DNA from: Cryptomeria japonica
Taxonomy: Eukaryota > Streptophyta > Pinopsida > Cupressales > Cupressaceae
Length of the DNA stretch: 64,000 nt
NCBI RefSeq assembly: GCF_030272615.1
Contig: NC_081412.1
Location: forward strand, 666,978,352 to 667,042,351
Direction of reading: 5' to 3'
Positions within the stretch are counted from its first letter, which is position 1. Each line of letters begins with the position of its first letter. The translations under genes were made by a program, and so were the position numbers. Below, in pieces: positions 45,181-57,094 of this stretch. Below the pieces are notes generated by a model. The model saw only the letters and a program-made list of their open reading frames with translations. It was not told where the DNA came from and did not search any database.

Positions 45181-46995
45181 TAAATAATAACAAAGATGAT
45201 ACCTAGTCCTCAACCATGTTATGTGTATGATCAATCAAAATAGAGTTTCCATAATGATGTCTCACTAACCATGAAGATTGATTGATTCAGAATTTTTTTT
45301 ACCATGGGATATGTTTCTATTAAGCAAGTTTCAATTAGTTGATTAGCAACAACATGCCCTTTAATTGCTTTTCTATTACCATATTCAATGTTGAATTCAT
45401 TGAGGGGCATGACCCAGTTACCTATGTTGGGAGATTGTTGGATATTGATTGATATGTTGTCATTGATGTAAACATATTTGCAATCAATATGTTGTTGTAT
45501 TAGAGTCAGATTGGTTGAGTTGGTTGAGCATGTTTATTGTAGATGAGTTGATGTGGTTTAAAGGGTTATGAGATAAGTATCTCTAGTTGATGTAGCATAA
45601 TTTTTAGAGGCCTGCATGATGATCTTATCGAGTTGTGTGATCTGGTATTAAGGTTGGTTATTCAATTGTTCAGTATTGGCAGTTTTGGTAAATCCATATG
45701 CTAAGCTCTAGAATTGTAATTTCTTTGGTTGTAGATGTGTGGGATGTGCTTTGGATGTTGATGTGTATCCTCAGTTCGTATGGTTCATAATTTGGAAATC
45801 CATATGCTAATGATGATGATGATGATTCTTGTGATGCAAGATATTGTTTTGTGCATGTCCTTGAGCTCCAAATGTGAGGTAATGATGATTCTTGTGATGC
45901 AAGATATTGTGGTTGTTGCGATGCAATTCACATTTCCTCGGGATGTTTCTAGATCATGTGCTATGCATATTGGTGGTTCGCATTAATCCTTGTGTGTTAT
46001 TGATGATTTTCCTGATTCGGTAATATTCCTCATGTTAAGCGATGTTTTCATTGTTGTAGAATGTTGTGGATTATTGAGGTATGATTATTAGGTGTATTTC
46101 TTATTTCCTATGGTTGTTTAGGTCTAGACCATGTCTTAGTTGACATTTTTTTGGTCTGCATGCATTATTATGGTGTATGTGATTATATTTTGTAATATGT
46201 AGCGTGTCGTGAGTTGACCTACATTGCTAGAATGATGATGTGTATAAATAAGCATTGTAATCATTGTGAGAGATGTATCTGTGTTGTATGGCTATGTGTG
46301 AATATTGTATCTATCATTCAGTAGTTGGGAAAGTATGCAAACTTTAGCGAATTTGTTGCAGAGAAAATTTGTTAGTGAGCTTAACTGGAACTATACTTAG
46401 GCATGTGAAGATGCTATTTTATTAGTTCATGATTCTCTGGACTACTATCCGAATTTTTTGTAACTCAGTAAGACTTTTTTCAAGGTAGGGAACATTCCCT
46501 AAAGGTTGTAGCCTTTTTGGTTTTCTTATTTTGAGTAGTAAGCTCTAGGTAGTGTGCCTAAATGCATGTGCATTCCTCATTGTAATATTTTACTTACTCT
46601 TAACATGGTATTATCTGATTGTGGGTGTGATCCCACCATGGTTTTTCCTTTGACTTGGTTTTTCACATCAAAAATCTTTGTGTTATGTGTGTTATTAATG
46701 TGGTGTTGTCTTATGCTTTAACTATCAAATCTATGTTGTGGTTAAATTGTAGTAAGGTTTTCAAATTCTGGTGCAAACTGATTCACCCCTCGAGGCCTCA
46801 GTTTGTTGAATTGTTGCCAACACCTATTTATCCTATCACTACGTTCTCAATAGAAGATAGTTGAGTGGGTCAACCATAGAAATGAGCTCTATTTGGTGAT
46901 TACAAATATAGTTTAAAAGGCTTTGTGAGCTAAAGATGGTATCTCGGCACACTTGTTTTATGCGGGAATACTTGATCTCATATTTTACTAAGATG
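45180..46995 (-). pseudogene. Gypsy RNase H remnant (minus strand), split by a solo LTR
   Basis: Minus-strand translation of 46995-46823 gives NHQIELISMVDPLNYLL, and 45424-45180 gives NWVMPLNEFNIEYGNRKAI then GHVVANQLIE and, in the next stretch, LWKLYFD followed by a degenerate SYTQHG-like strand. This is the same RT-linked RNase H end plus start of the extra RNase H as in Gypsy A, so a related family. The solo LTR at 45425-46822 lies between the pieces. Nothing recognisable as RT was found further right (47000-48250). Confidence 0.72.
45425..46822 (+). repeat. Solo LTR (Copia-like, about 1.4 kb)
   Basis: Begins TGTTGGGAGATTGTTGG and ends TTGTTGCCAACA, giving TGTTGG/CCAACA inverted ends. It is flanked by CCTA (45421-45424) and CCTA(T) (46823-46827), a 4- to 5-bp target duplication, and it interrupts the RNase H frame of a Gypsy remnant. 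The sequence has the GTGGGTGTGATCCCACC block and CTGATTCACCCCTCGAGG end typical of the Copia LTRs elsewhere in the window. An alternative start at 45436 (TGTTGGATATTG) is possible. Confidence 0.72.
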
Positions 46996-48259
46996 TGTCT
47001 AATGTAGTAAATGGATCTCTTTACCTATCTCATCCTAATGTGCTAGATAGTACAACTCATGCAGTTGATATGTAAAGAGATTCTAGCTTGTAAATAATTT
47101 GAGCCTAATGCACAAATGATGAAGCTTGATACTCCTTGCTTTGGTCACAAGTCTACTAACAAGAATCACCCCACTGAAATTTTACATTAGTGTGGAGTAG
47201 TTGAGAGATTGGTTGACACTTACAAACAAGTTTTATGTCTTCAACTAAATTTGTAGACCTCTCTTGACATTATGATATCATTGAGGGACATCAGTTAAGT
47301 TCATCATCTTCTTTCACCTTAAGGGGGTTTAACTAAGAGATACATACTTCATTTTTACTTTTATTGAGACTAATAGCACTTGAGGGCGGATTTCACTAGG
47401 GGACACTTTATTTCTTTTCATATTTTACCTATTTTAATGACTATGGAGCTCATCTTGCTCCCCAAAGTAATAAATGATTTTCATTCATATCAAAACTTGA
47501 TTTGTGGTCACCAGGGGTAGGATGTCATGAATTCTCATGAACTCAATGAATGCCTCATATTTTTCCAGCATTTTAAGAGATGTGAGACCTTCTTGGTCCC
47601 AATCTATAATTTTAATCTATAGCAGAGTGAAAGGTCAAGTATAATGATGACATCATCATGGAATAGTGGGGAGATATTATATCATTAAATGAGAATGTAA
47701 TGATTCTATCTATAATAATATGCACACAATTATAATTTGTTTCATCATTATTAGAGGTACTATATGGTTCTATAGGTAATTATTGTGAAGGTATTTATCC
47801 AAGACCTCTTCTATGAAAATTTTCTTGAACCTAAATTTGTTCTATAATACCTTGTTAATTAAGGCCCGATCCTTTATCATTGTAGTTCATGTTTTAATTA
47901 ATGTGGAGGGGCATAGGAAAATTCTATTTATAATTGAGTCATACTTGAACAACCACATATTAATATCATTCTTAAGTTGTTCATCCTCAAGTGTGCCTAG
48001 TGATAAAAACATAATGGATTCATATTCCTTTGTGTTAGGCTCTTTTTTATTCCCTTGTTGATAGGTTTGGTCATGTGAATGAGAAGAGAAAGGCATTGTG
48101 ACAATGTCAAATGCATCATGTAACTCATACTCTCTACATCCCTTTTTTTGTCATCTTGACCTCAGGGACAATAAGATCTAAGATTGTACTTGTGTAGTAG
48201 AAGAGGATCATATAATGCTGGAGTCAATATGATGAATCCTTAGTTGTACTAGAAGGTGT
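46996..48259. other. Unassigned sequence, no gene seen
   Basis: Probably decayed retroelement sequence by position, but no domain, LTR edge or repeat could be recognised in either strand. Confidence 0.35.
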
Positions 48260-49468
48260 TGTAGCGTCCTAAAATTGCGACACTTGCAATTTCGACTGCA
48301 TTTCGGTCTTCACGATGGCGACGCAACATGAAACCTGAATGGAGACCCCAAAACCTGTTTATAGCACCAAAAACTGCATTTTCTTGCACCCTGGCCTGAT
48401 CCTCCTTTGCACCTTGCTATCCCGGGAGGTGGGACCAGAGCGCCCAGCGCCCTGGTCCTTCCTTGGTCCCTGGCCCTATTTTGGGCCCGGTCTCCTATGG
48501 GGCTTCGGGTCTTTTTGTTTGCAATTTGGAAAATAACATTTCCTGGTCGGTCTAAGGTCGGGAAAATCAGTCTATCAGCCCTTATTGACAAGTATATAAA
48601 CTACATTTTCCTCTCCCATTTGGATGGATGGAAAAAAGGTGGAAACGATACTCGAGCATTCAAGCATTCAAGCATTCCTTCAAGCAATTGAGCATTCTAA
48701 GTCTCCATTCAAGGCTAAGTGTTGCATTCAAGACAAGGATTCAACCATTGAAGAGGAGATCACTTACTACATACTACTACAACATACAACATACAACAAC
48801 ATCTATACCTTCGCACATAAGGATACAAACATCCTTACAACAAGGTATTAGTACTTGTTTTACATTACAAACAATTACATTTACAACATTTCTCATTTCT
48901 TGGTTAATTCCAAAACCGGGGTTTGACCTAAGGGCAAACCCCTAATCCCTAACCCCCCCAATCATCTTCGCTTTTTTGTGTGTAGGTTGTAGGTACGCGG
49001 CTGAAATTGAAGATCTGGAATCCTTGTGCAAAGACGAACAGATCCCCCTTCGTTTCGCGGATTTTTCGGAGGACCGTGTGCACGCCGGGCGCCATCGTCC
49101 CATCAACTTTCGCTCAAATTTGCAGGACAGAGCCGTCTCGACATTTTACTACTAATTCCAAGTCCGCAGCTTCATCCTATATCCCTAACTCAGTTTATAA
49201 GTGAATCTTTCTCACTTTCTATGCATTCCTAGCTTAATTCTCTTATCAACATTCTTTACAAAAGAGGGTAGCCTTGCTGTCTTAACCCTTGAAACTCATT
49301 TAGAATCCAGTCTTGCATTGTGTGGGATTGGATCTTGTGGGTTTCAACCCCTCTTTTCAATGTAAAGTCTCTCCTAAGTGAAAACCGCCAACCCTAGTGA
49401 CCTCCCTTCTCTCTCCTCGGAGTTGGAGAGGGGAGAGCAACTAGGGTTCGATTATTTTCCGCTTTACA
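48260..49468 (+). repeat. Solo LTR with perfect 5-bp target duplication (1,209 bp)
   Basis: Starts TGTAGCGTCC and ends CCGCTTTACA; GGTGT precedes it (48255-48259) and follows it (49469-49473). It is markedly GC-richer than its surroundings (CCGGG, GGGCCC runs at 48420-48500). A TATA box (AGTATATAAAC) is at about 48590-48600, followed by a short run of CATTCAAG repeats (48656-48690). No internal region, so it arose by recombination between two LTRs. Orientation is assigned from the TATA box. Confidence 0.88.
48590..48600 (+). promoter_or_regulatory. TATA box of the solo LTR
   Basis: AGTATATAAAC, about 330 bp into the LTR, at a position and in a context usual for an LTR promoter. Confidence 0.5.
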
Positions 49469-49473
49469 GGTGT

Positions 49474-50210
49474 AACATCCATGCTTAGGCAATTATGGTA
49501 CTTTTGGAAGGAGTTATAAGGATCTATAATATTGAAATGGATAAGGATTGACATAGATAGTGACTTCAATTTCATTTTTAGGGATCTTGTTGTATTGATG
49601 GAATATGGAATGAATGAATTACATGTCATGGAGCCATGTGCATGCTACAAGAATATTGTATTAGAGATAAAAATCAATAACATGATAACCAATGCACTAT
49701 AAGGTCAAGTCCACCTATATAGGGAGGTATATGGTACCTTTAGATTCTTAGTTTTCATTGTTATATGCTTTGATGGAAATGACTTGAGGATCTAGAATTT
49801 CTACGGAATATCCTAATTTAAAAAGTATTTTAATGTACATAAATCTAAGGAGAAACCATTATCTAGTTGAACTCTACTATTTATGGCTTCACTTTAACCC
49901 CTTTTCATGTCTCATGAATTCACATTAGTGCCATTTCGGTCCTTTGACCCACTTTGACTCAATTTCTTTGATTTACCCATTTTGACACAAATCCTCGAAT
50001 TCTCCCATTTTCTCTCCATTTTGACCTAATTTGACCTAATTAAGGTCTCTACACATCAATTTAACTAATTTTCTACCCTCTCTCTTGGTAAAAATACTTC
50101 TTAAGTTAAATCAATAAATTCAATTATTTATTTATTTGTCTCCTTTGTCCAATAATCAATTAAATTATTTTTATTTAATTAATTAACCCATAAATGAGTG
50201 TCATAAATTA

Positions 50211-50259
<49 letters not shown>

Positions 50260-50985
50260 TTTATTTTCTTCCAAAATAAAGATAATTAATAAAAGTTATT
50301 CATTAATTCATCTTTATCTACTTTTTTATGATGAGATATTTAATAAATTTAATTTATTAATTGCCTCTTTTAATCCTCTCATATGAGGATAATGTTGTTT
50401 TTTTAATTTTCTATTTCCTCTAGTTCATCCTTTTGAATGGAGATTATTAAATAATTTTTTATTATTAAATCTCCTAGTATCTTCAAACTTGCTAATCTAT
50501 TGTTATGAGAAGATAATCAAGGATTTTATTTTTAGTTCTCATAATATATTCCCATCTGCTATCTTCTATGTTCACCATTCCCCTGAATGGTAGCTCCATC
50601 ATGTACTCAATTAGGGATTAATAAAAGATCATTTCAATCCTAGCAGTTCACCAAGTTTTGAATTTACTATAAATTGGGACCTCATTTTTCATTCAAATCA
50701 TCTATTTTTTACATTGTTATTCACTTAAAATTCTCATTCTTGTAATAATCATTTAGAAAGTTCATGTTAGCATTGTTATCATTTAATTTTTATAATCACA
50801 TACTTCTAGTAATCGCTATCACATCTTACTTGGTTTCAATCATATTCATGTATCCTCGCTTATAAAGAACAATAGATCTTCATTAGATATGAATTGAGAA
50901 GCAACGAGGCCACGTTGTAGGAATGCAATGGTGATACCATTTTATTTTACATTTTGCATTTCTTTTAAATGTCTTTATTGGTTTT
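49474..50985. other. AT-rich sequence, no gene; includes a TA microsatellite
   Basis: No coding similarity. A (TA)n tract spans about 50213-50256. Around 50100-50350 there are AATTAAAT/ATTTAATT palindromic words like those in LTR D, so it may be part of a related LTR, but no boundaries were found. Confidence 0.4.
50213..50256. repeat. (TA)n microsatellite
   Basis: About 22 uninterrupted TA units. Confidence 0.95.
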
Positions 50986-51550
50986 GACTAATAAAAGTAG
51001 GGTAGGCCTGAACCATTACATATTCGTAAAGAGACACCAAGGGCGCATGAGGGATGCACTAATAGCAAAAAAAAACCCCACCAAAGAACATCAAATACCC
51101 AACAGGAAAAACTGAGAACGAACAACTGAAGTAAAAAACCAACAAACAGAGAAAAACTAGGAACACCACAACATGGAAGAACCAAGTAGCACAAACATAA
51201 AGTGATGGTCTATTGCATGAGCGTGCTCTTTTCTTGCCAATCTTGACACAAACTAAGCACCTTATTAGAAAAGGAAACTTTTTAACTTGAACCAATCCCA
51301 GAGCTAGACAAGACTAGCATGGAGTCAAGGGTCATCTTAACCATTGAGTCAATGGGGCAAAATCCTTGGCCAGGGGCTCCATGTGCCTTTTTTTTTTCCT
51401 TCTCATTTCCATCTCATCATGGATGGCCTTTAGGGAGGCATTGTGCTTTCTATCCATATTCATAAAAGAAAAATTGATCTCCTCAATTTTCATTTTAAGG
51501 GCCTCCTGGTTTTTCTTGACCTCTTCCAACTCAAGCTTTCTACCCACCAT
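50986..51550 (-). mobile_element. LINE-type fragment: coiled-coil ORF end plus 3' untranslated end
   Basis: On the minus strand an ORF (51550-51332) reads VGRKLELEEVKKNQEALKMK with further Lys/Glu heptads, a coiled coil. It is followed by T-rich non-coding sequence and an ending near 50985-51030 reading GGTTCAGG ... AGTCAAAACCAATAA in sense. This arrangement mirrors 5466-6350. No endonuclease or RT is attached; likely 5'-truncated. Confidence 0.5.
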
Positions 51551-52881
51551 CTAGTTCCTGGAGTCCATATCATCAATCTTTCTACCCATTGTATCCCACT
51601 ACCCCATCATACCAACAAGATCACTATCAATTTTCCAAACCTTTCCATATCCAAATCACCACCCAAGTGTTGGTCGTAGCCTCAGCCTCCATCATCACCT
51701 CCAACTAATTGATCTTTTTAATAGCCACATTCATATGTGCAAAGAGCTAGTTAATAAACTTTTCCTATCTTTGAACATCATCATGTAGGTAACAAATAAA
51801 TTAAAATTATAAGTAGAAATAATATAGTATTTTAATTTATAATATTCGTTAGATATTTTTTAAAGATGATATTATAATTATATTTTTATTTTATCATATT
51901 TTAAATATTATCTTCAATTTTTTTAATATGAATATAAAGAAATATTTTTAATTTAATAGTAAATTTTAGATTTTTGTTGTGTACAATTTTTTATCATATT
52001 TATTAGAGCAATACATACTTATTTAGAATACTTAATATCAATATTAAAATTTATAATTCAAATGATCCAATGGCTATAGATAGTACAATCATCCTACAAG
52101 TCTCTCCATAAGTGTGGACCATCGATCATGTAAGTTAGTGGATTGGGTTCATATAGAAAATGTCTTCGGCATAACAATATAACTTATATAAAACCTAAAT
52201 GATTTTAATATCTTTTGGTAAACATAAATCTTCGTATCTGTGATGTTTATATCTAACACAAATGATCTAATAATTGAACAAAAAAATAGTATTTATTGTT
52301 ATAAAAGAAACACATTATTATTTCAAATTATATAACTTCTATTCTACTTTAAATGGTCATAAAACTGTTTGACAACTTTTCACATTTCATTATAAAATAC
52401 AAAGTATTTACTACACTCATCTTTTATATTTGTGGTAGGATGAGCATATAATATGAAGTATTCAAATCTATATACTTTGTCACTCCAACAATTATATACA
52501 TAAGAATAATATTTTTCCACATAACAATAATAATTGTCTAAATGACATACTTATATTGGATAGTCATGATATTTCATACAAAGAAAAAAAAATACATCAC
52601 ACTTTTCAATGAAAGTTTTTATAATTTTTAGGTTGAGAGGCACCCACCTTTTTTTTTCCCTATAATGAATAGAAATTAAAGACTAAAATCTAAATTAAAA
52701 AAAAAACTTTCTATTATTATTGGTATTTATAATAATGACTACACAATGATAATGTAAAAATAAGTTTAAGAGTAAAATCTAAATTAAAAAGCAAATTTCT
52801 ATTATTATTATTTATTAAATACGAAAAAAATTTAAATCTAGATTTAAAAGAAACAAATCTAAATTAAAAAGAAACATATTG

Positions 52882-52925
<44 letters not shown>

Positions 52926-53412
52926 AAAATTCTAATTTAAAAAATTATGTTTTCAAATCTAGATTTAAAAGAAACTTCTATTTATTTATTGCATGCAAAT
53001 CATTTCAACTCTAAAAAATATTTTTTTAAAATCTAGACTTAAAATAAGACTAAATTCTAATAAATATTAATCATATAAAATAAATTAATGCATGGTAAAG
53101 GTAAAGATTTTTTAAATGTTTATAAAATATAAAATTGCTAGTTAATATAACATTTATTGATTCTCTTATTCCTATAAAAATTCATCTTTAACAAAAATTC
53201 AATCATTTATTTATTTATTTTTATATAAATTTAGAAGACTAGAAATTCTAGGACCACACCTCGATAACAACCATGGATACAACAAAGTTGAATACATAAA
53301 CCAAGTACTAAAACAATACTAAGAACCTGTCTATATACAACCTGCGGACTCCAAAATACAAATTAATTATAATTTGTAAAATTGAAACCAGTTGTTGCCT
53401 CCCAAACAGGAA
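51551..53412. other. Very AT-rich sequence downstream of the TNL gene
   Basis: No gene recognised. Contains repeated words AAATCTAAATTAAAAAG (for example near 52690, 52770 and 52860) and a (TA)n tract at 52882-52919. The 3' untranslated region of the TNL gene must lie in the right-hand few hundred bases. Confidence 0.5.
52882..52919. repeat. (TA)n microsatellite
   Basis: About 18 TA units. Confidence 0.93.
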
Positions 53413-56400
53413 TCAATACGATCGCAAGTACTTTGATAAAATAGTGATAAGCTGCAAAATAAAAAGAAACCTAATAACAGATCGAAGATTACGAATGAAG
53501 CCTTCATGAAATAGGCCTATTGACGTTTCAAAAACCCTCACCTTTCCCACAAACTGGCTTCTCTCGTCAGAATCGTACGGAGCCGTTATACAATAATATA
53601 TCTTCCCTCCACGGACATACCTTATTCCCATAATGGCCTTGCCCTTCAACCACTCCCACTCTTTCAATGCTTCTGGTGCGCTCACATCACTTAAGTTCGA
53701 GAAGGTTTCGTCTTCAAAGTGCTCCAAACGAGATTCAAGATCCACGTTAGGTTGAAGATCGTCTTCAGCAGCGCGGCAAATGGCCTCACTCTCAGAATAC
53801 CAACTCAGTTTGATTTCCTCTAATTGTGGCGAGTCTCCCATATTGGGAAGTCCTTTCAAACTGTCGTTATAGACCAGATGGAATACCTGTAATTCATAGC
53901 AGCCACTAACATCAGGAGGATCTTCAACCCTCCAGCAATTATATAATCCTAACTTCTTTAATTTCCTCAGTGGTGAGAAGTTGGGAAAGCTTTGTAAATT
54001 TTCTAGTGTGGAAAACCAAACATCCTCCAACAAGAGACAACATGTTATATCCGGGGGCTCTCTTATAGCACACTTCCCAAGCTTGAGCACAGTTAAATTT
54101 GATAGAAGTCTAAAATATGGAAGCTCCTCTACATTTATCAAATTCCATAGTTGAAGATTTTTCAGTCCCTCACAAGATTCTAAACTTTTAAGCACTGAAA
54201 CATCATTTGATGTAACAAACGACTCTATCTGGGCATCTATATCTGGACATGCCTTCACTGCATCTAAATCTGGACATGCCTTCACCGCATCACGATCCCA
54301 CAATACAGTTTTGGATATTTTCTTACATCCCATGACGGGCCCTGACAATTCCCACCGAAAGCGACTGCGGATGACATTACTTTGAAGCTCCACGCATTCT
54401 GTACAGTCGAGGGACCCCTTCACTTTATCACACACACTAAATTCCACTTTCTCCAAATACCGCAAACCATTCAACCACGGAAATTCACAGAGGGATCGAC
54501 AACAAACATTAATCTCTCTCAGAAAACCACAACCGGTAAGATCTCCCAGCTGATTGAGCACCCAGCTGCCTGCAAAATTGATCTGTAGATGTTGTAATCT
54601 TTTGAGGCTGCTTAGCTCGGGAAGTTCAAACATTGTATTTACTTCGCTTATCTGAAGCCACGCGAGCTGTTGCAATTTTTGAAGACCTTCAAGCGCTTTC
54701 AGATCTTTGCAATTGTGGAGTGTAATACTTCTGAGACGGCCCATCCCACCCAAAGCAAGTTTGCTCATATTCTGCACACCTACAAGCTGAAGCACCAACA
54801 GATTTTGAAGGTCGTGTGGGGCGATCTGGGACAGTCTTTGATGCATGCACTGCTCCAACCTAGCCAATTCAAACCCTGCATTTTCTTCTGATATTAACCC
54901 ACGTATACTACGTGGGTCACCTTTCCACCACAGCCATCTCCTCATTTCATTTGCTTTGCTTTGTGCGAACTCAACATATAGGTCGTGTATGCGAATTTCA
55001 AGTCCAGATTCTTCAATAAAAGCCTTCTTACATAGGTCCTCAACCTGAACCCATGTATAAATTAAGTCTTCAGCGGTTTTTCAGTTAAAAACACCCAGAT
55101 CATAAACTAAAAAGTCTTAAAAGAAAATATTCAAACTTACTGCTTTCTCAATAAACCAGATCTCTTTGTTGAGAATCATTGCCAGCCACACAGTGACTTT
55201 GTGAAGAGACATATTAGGCGGCATATAAAGGGTGAGAAGCATGAAAATGGTGCGATATTCAGGACGCATGTTGTCAAAAGCTTTCCCTAGCAAATCCAAC
55301 AAATCATCCAAACCATAGCCGCGTCGGTCCACCCAGCCTTCTATCTCAGCAACCCACTTTGACAAATGCGGACCATATTTACTGAAGAGGTGGCCGCCAA
55401 AAGCTTTTAATGCGAGCGGATGGAATCTTCCATCTCTCGGGCCGATCTCTTTGAACGAGCATCTTTTTGCACACTTGACAGCAAAAGCTTTGTCCTCCGC
55501 CCCCAACATTGATATTTCTACACATGTCCTTTCCAACAAGATACCTATGGCTTCCTCCTCTTCAAGCGCTGGTACGCGCATGCATGACTGCTTATCTATC
55601 TTGAAATACTTTTTGAGAACATCTACACTCCGACCGCTCAAAAGGATGCAGCTGTCTTCTCCCAGCTCTGCCTTAAGATAATAGGTCACTTCGTCTATGC
55701 TTTCTTCTGAGATATTGTCCAGAACCAACAATACCCTTTTTCCCTTCGCTCTTCTATATAACTCAACTTGTGCCTGTAAGTTATATTGGAAAATGCAGAA
55801 CACTCGAACGTCTTATTAGAAAATTCAGAAGACGTAAAAATATTACGATGGAAAGGAAGAACATCCCGTAAACGAAATTAAAAGCTGTGAAATTCGTCAC
55901 CTGATCTTGGTCTATCAGTTCTTGGAGATACGACTTAGGATAGCAAGTGAGATATTGCAGGGCAACTTTAATTCTCTCAAATGAATCGCCTCTAGAAAAT
56001 TCCAGATGGCATACTTTGCCCTTAAAATCCCCCAATTTGAAGTTACAAAAAGCCTTGCCAAGTGTAGTTTTCCCCTGCCCCGGTATTCCATACAATCCTG
56101 CACTACGGATTCCCCTTTTGTCGGAATGAACAGTGTTGAAGAAATCCTCAACCTCCTGCAACCCATAAATATAATATAAACATTAGCCTCTGAATATATG
56201 CGTGATAAAAGCAAAACAAGGTAGTGAGGCGTTTTTACCTGGCACATTCGTGCTTGCCCTGGCACATTGTACCTTGGTGAGGGTGTTATCATATGCCAGA
56301 TTTGATTCACAATTTCATCTCTGAACATCACTTCATCATCACCTTCAATGAACTTCAACCCGTTAATTCGCCGTACTGCATTCAAAGATTGGTGCCATTC

Positions 56401-56982
56401 GGCTCGCTTTTCCTCGGATTTCTCCAACTGTTTCCACTTTTCGTCGTCTGCCGAAATGTTTTTAAGAGTATCCGGTGAAATCTGGAAGAACAAGGGTAAA
56501 ATTTTGAGATTGGGATTTGTACGGGTTCTGTCTCTCGCTTCCACAAAAGCAGAGAGTTCAAGCATGGGCCACTTTGATTGGAGGAATTCCATAGAGAGAA
56601 GCAATACTGCTACTTGGCATGTCTTAGCGGCTTCAAATATACGATGGGGGAAATCTTCCCCCACTGGCAAACTTTCCCGATCTTGATCAAAGAAGCAGGA
56701 CACGCCCTGGTTTCTGAGGTCTCTGTATAGCTGCCTGACAAAATTTTTCTGCTTACCACTGTGACTCAGAAATACATCTTGAGCCAAAAATTCCTGTCTT
56801 TGGTCACTGTTAATTCAAATGAGGGGTGAGTTTTAAAGTTGGACTCATATGGCGGAGGAAGAGAGAAACATTCAAATAATTTGAAATTCATTATCTCACC
56901 TCTGAATCGGTGTGCTTAGTTGGGTGCAAAAATTTGGTATCTCCACAGTCGAACGCCAGTATTCTCGGCTGCTTGAGTTCAT
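53413..56982 (-). CDS. TIR-NB-ARC-LRR (TNL) intracellular immune receptor, five exons
   Basis: Predicted exons on the minus strand: 56982-56900, 56806-56239, 56155-55901, 55773-55141, 55044-53413; each intron has GT...AG and phases agree, giving 1,056 residues. TIR domain at about 38-190 (QDVFLSHSGKQ; FFDQDRESLPVG). NB-ARC: P-loop GIPGQGKTT at 240-248, kinase-2 VLLVLDNI at 316-323 (Asn after the Asp), GLPL-like HPLAL at 420-424, MHD-like I-H-D at 532-534. Leucine-rich repeats cover roughly 555-920, with an internal 9-residue duplication (DAVKACPDL/DAVKACPDI) near 765-783, then a non-LRR C-terminal part. TNLs detect pathogen effectors and trigger defence through TIR NADase signalling. No stop or frameshift was found, so it may be functional. 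The alternative exon-1 frame starting at MFPNGS would also splice, less convincingly. Confidence 0.9.
54241..54294 (-). repeat. 27-bp tandem duplication inside the LRR exon
   Basis: Two adjacent 27-bp units, 54241-54267 and 54268-54294, differ at four positions and encode the repeated nonapeptide. Length divisible by three keeps the frame. Confidence 0.88.
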
Positions 56983-57085
56983 GACTTGAGTGGTGTCGAT
57001 CTGATCCGTTGGGGAACATTCTTCTTGTATTTCTTCACACAATAAATATAAACGGGTAGTAAAGACAAGCAACCAAGGACTTTCG

Positions 57086-57094
57086 TATATATAT
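57086..57094 (-). promoter_or_regulatory. TATA-like box of the TNL gene
   Basis: TATATATAC on the minus strand about 105 bp upstream of the proposed Met at 56982. Position suits a core promoter with a 5' untranslated region of about 70-80 bases. The area is AT-rich, so chance occurrence is possible. Confidence 0.4.

Noticed and set aside
48310-48945. ORFs on both strands in the GC-rich block
   Set aside because: They lie inside a solo LTR defined by matching ends and a 5-bp duplication; no similarity to known proteins, and open frames are expected from the higher GC content.
54382-56686. Plus-strand ORFs across the TNL gene
   Set aside because: Antisense shadows of TNL exons with no recognised domain.
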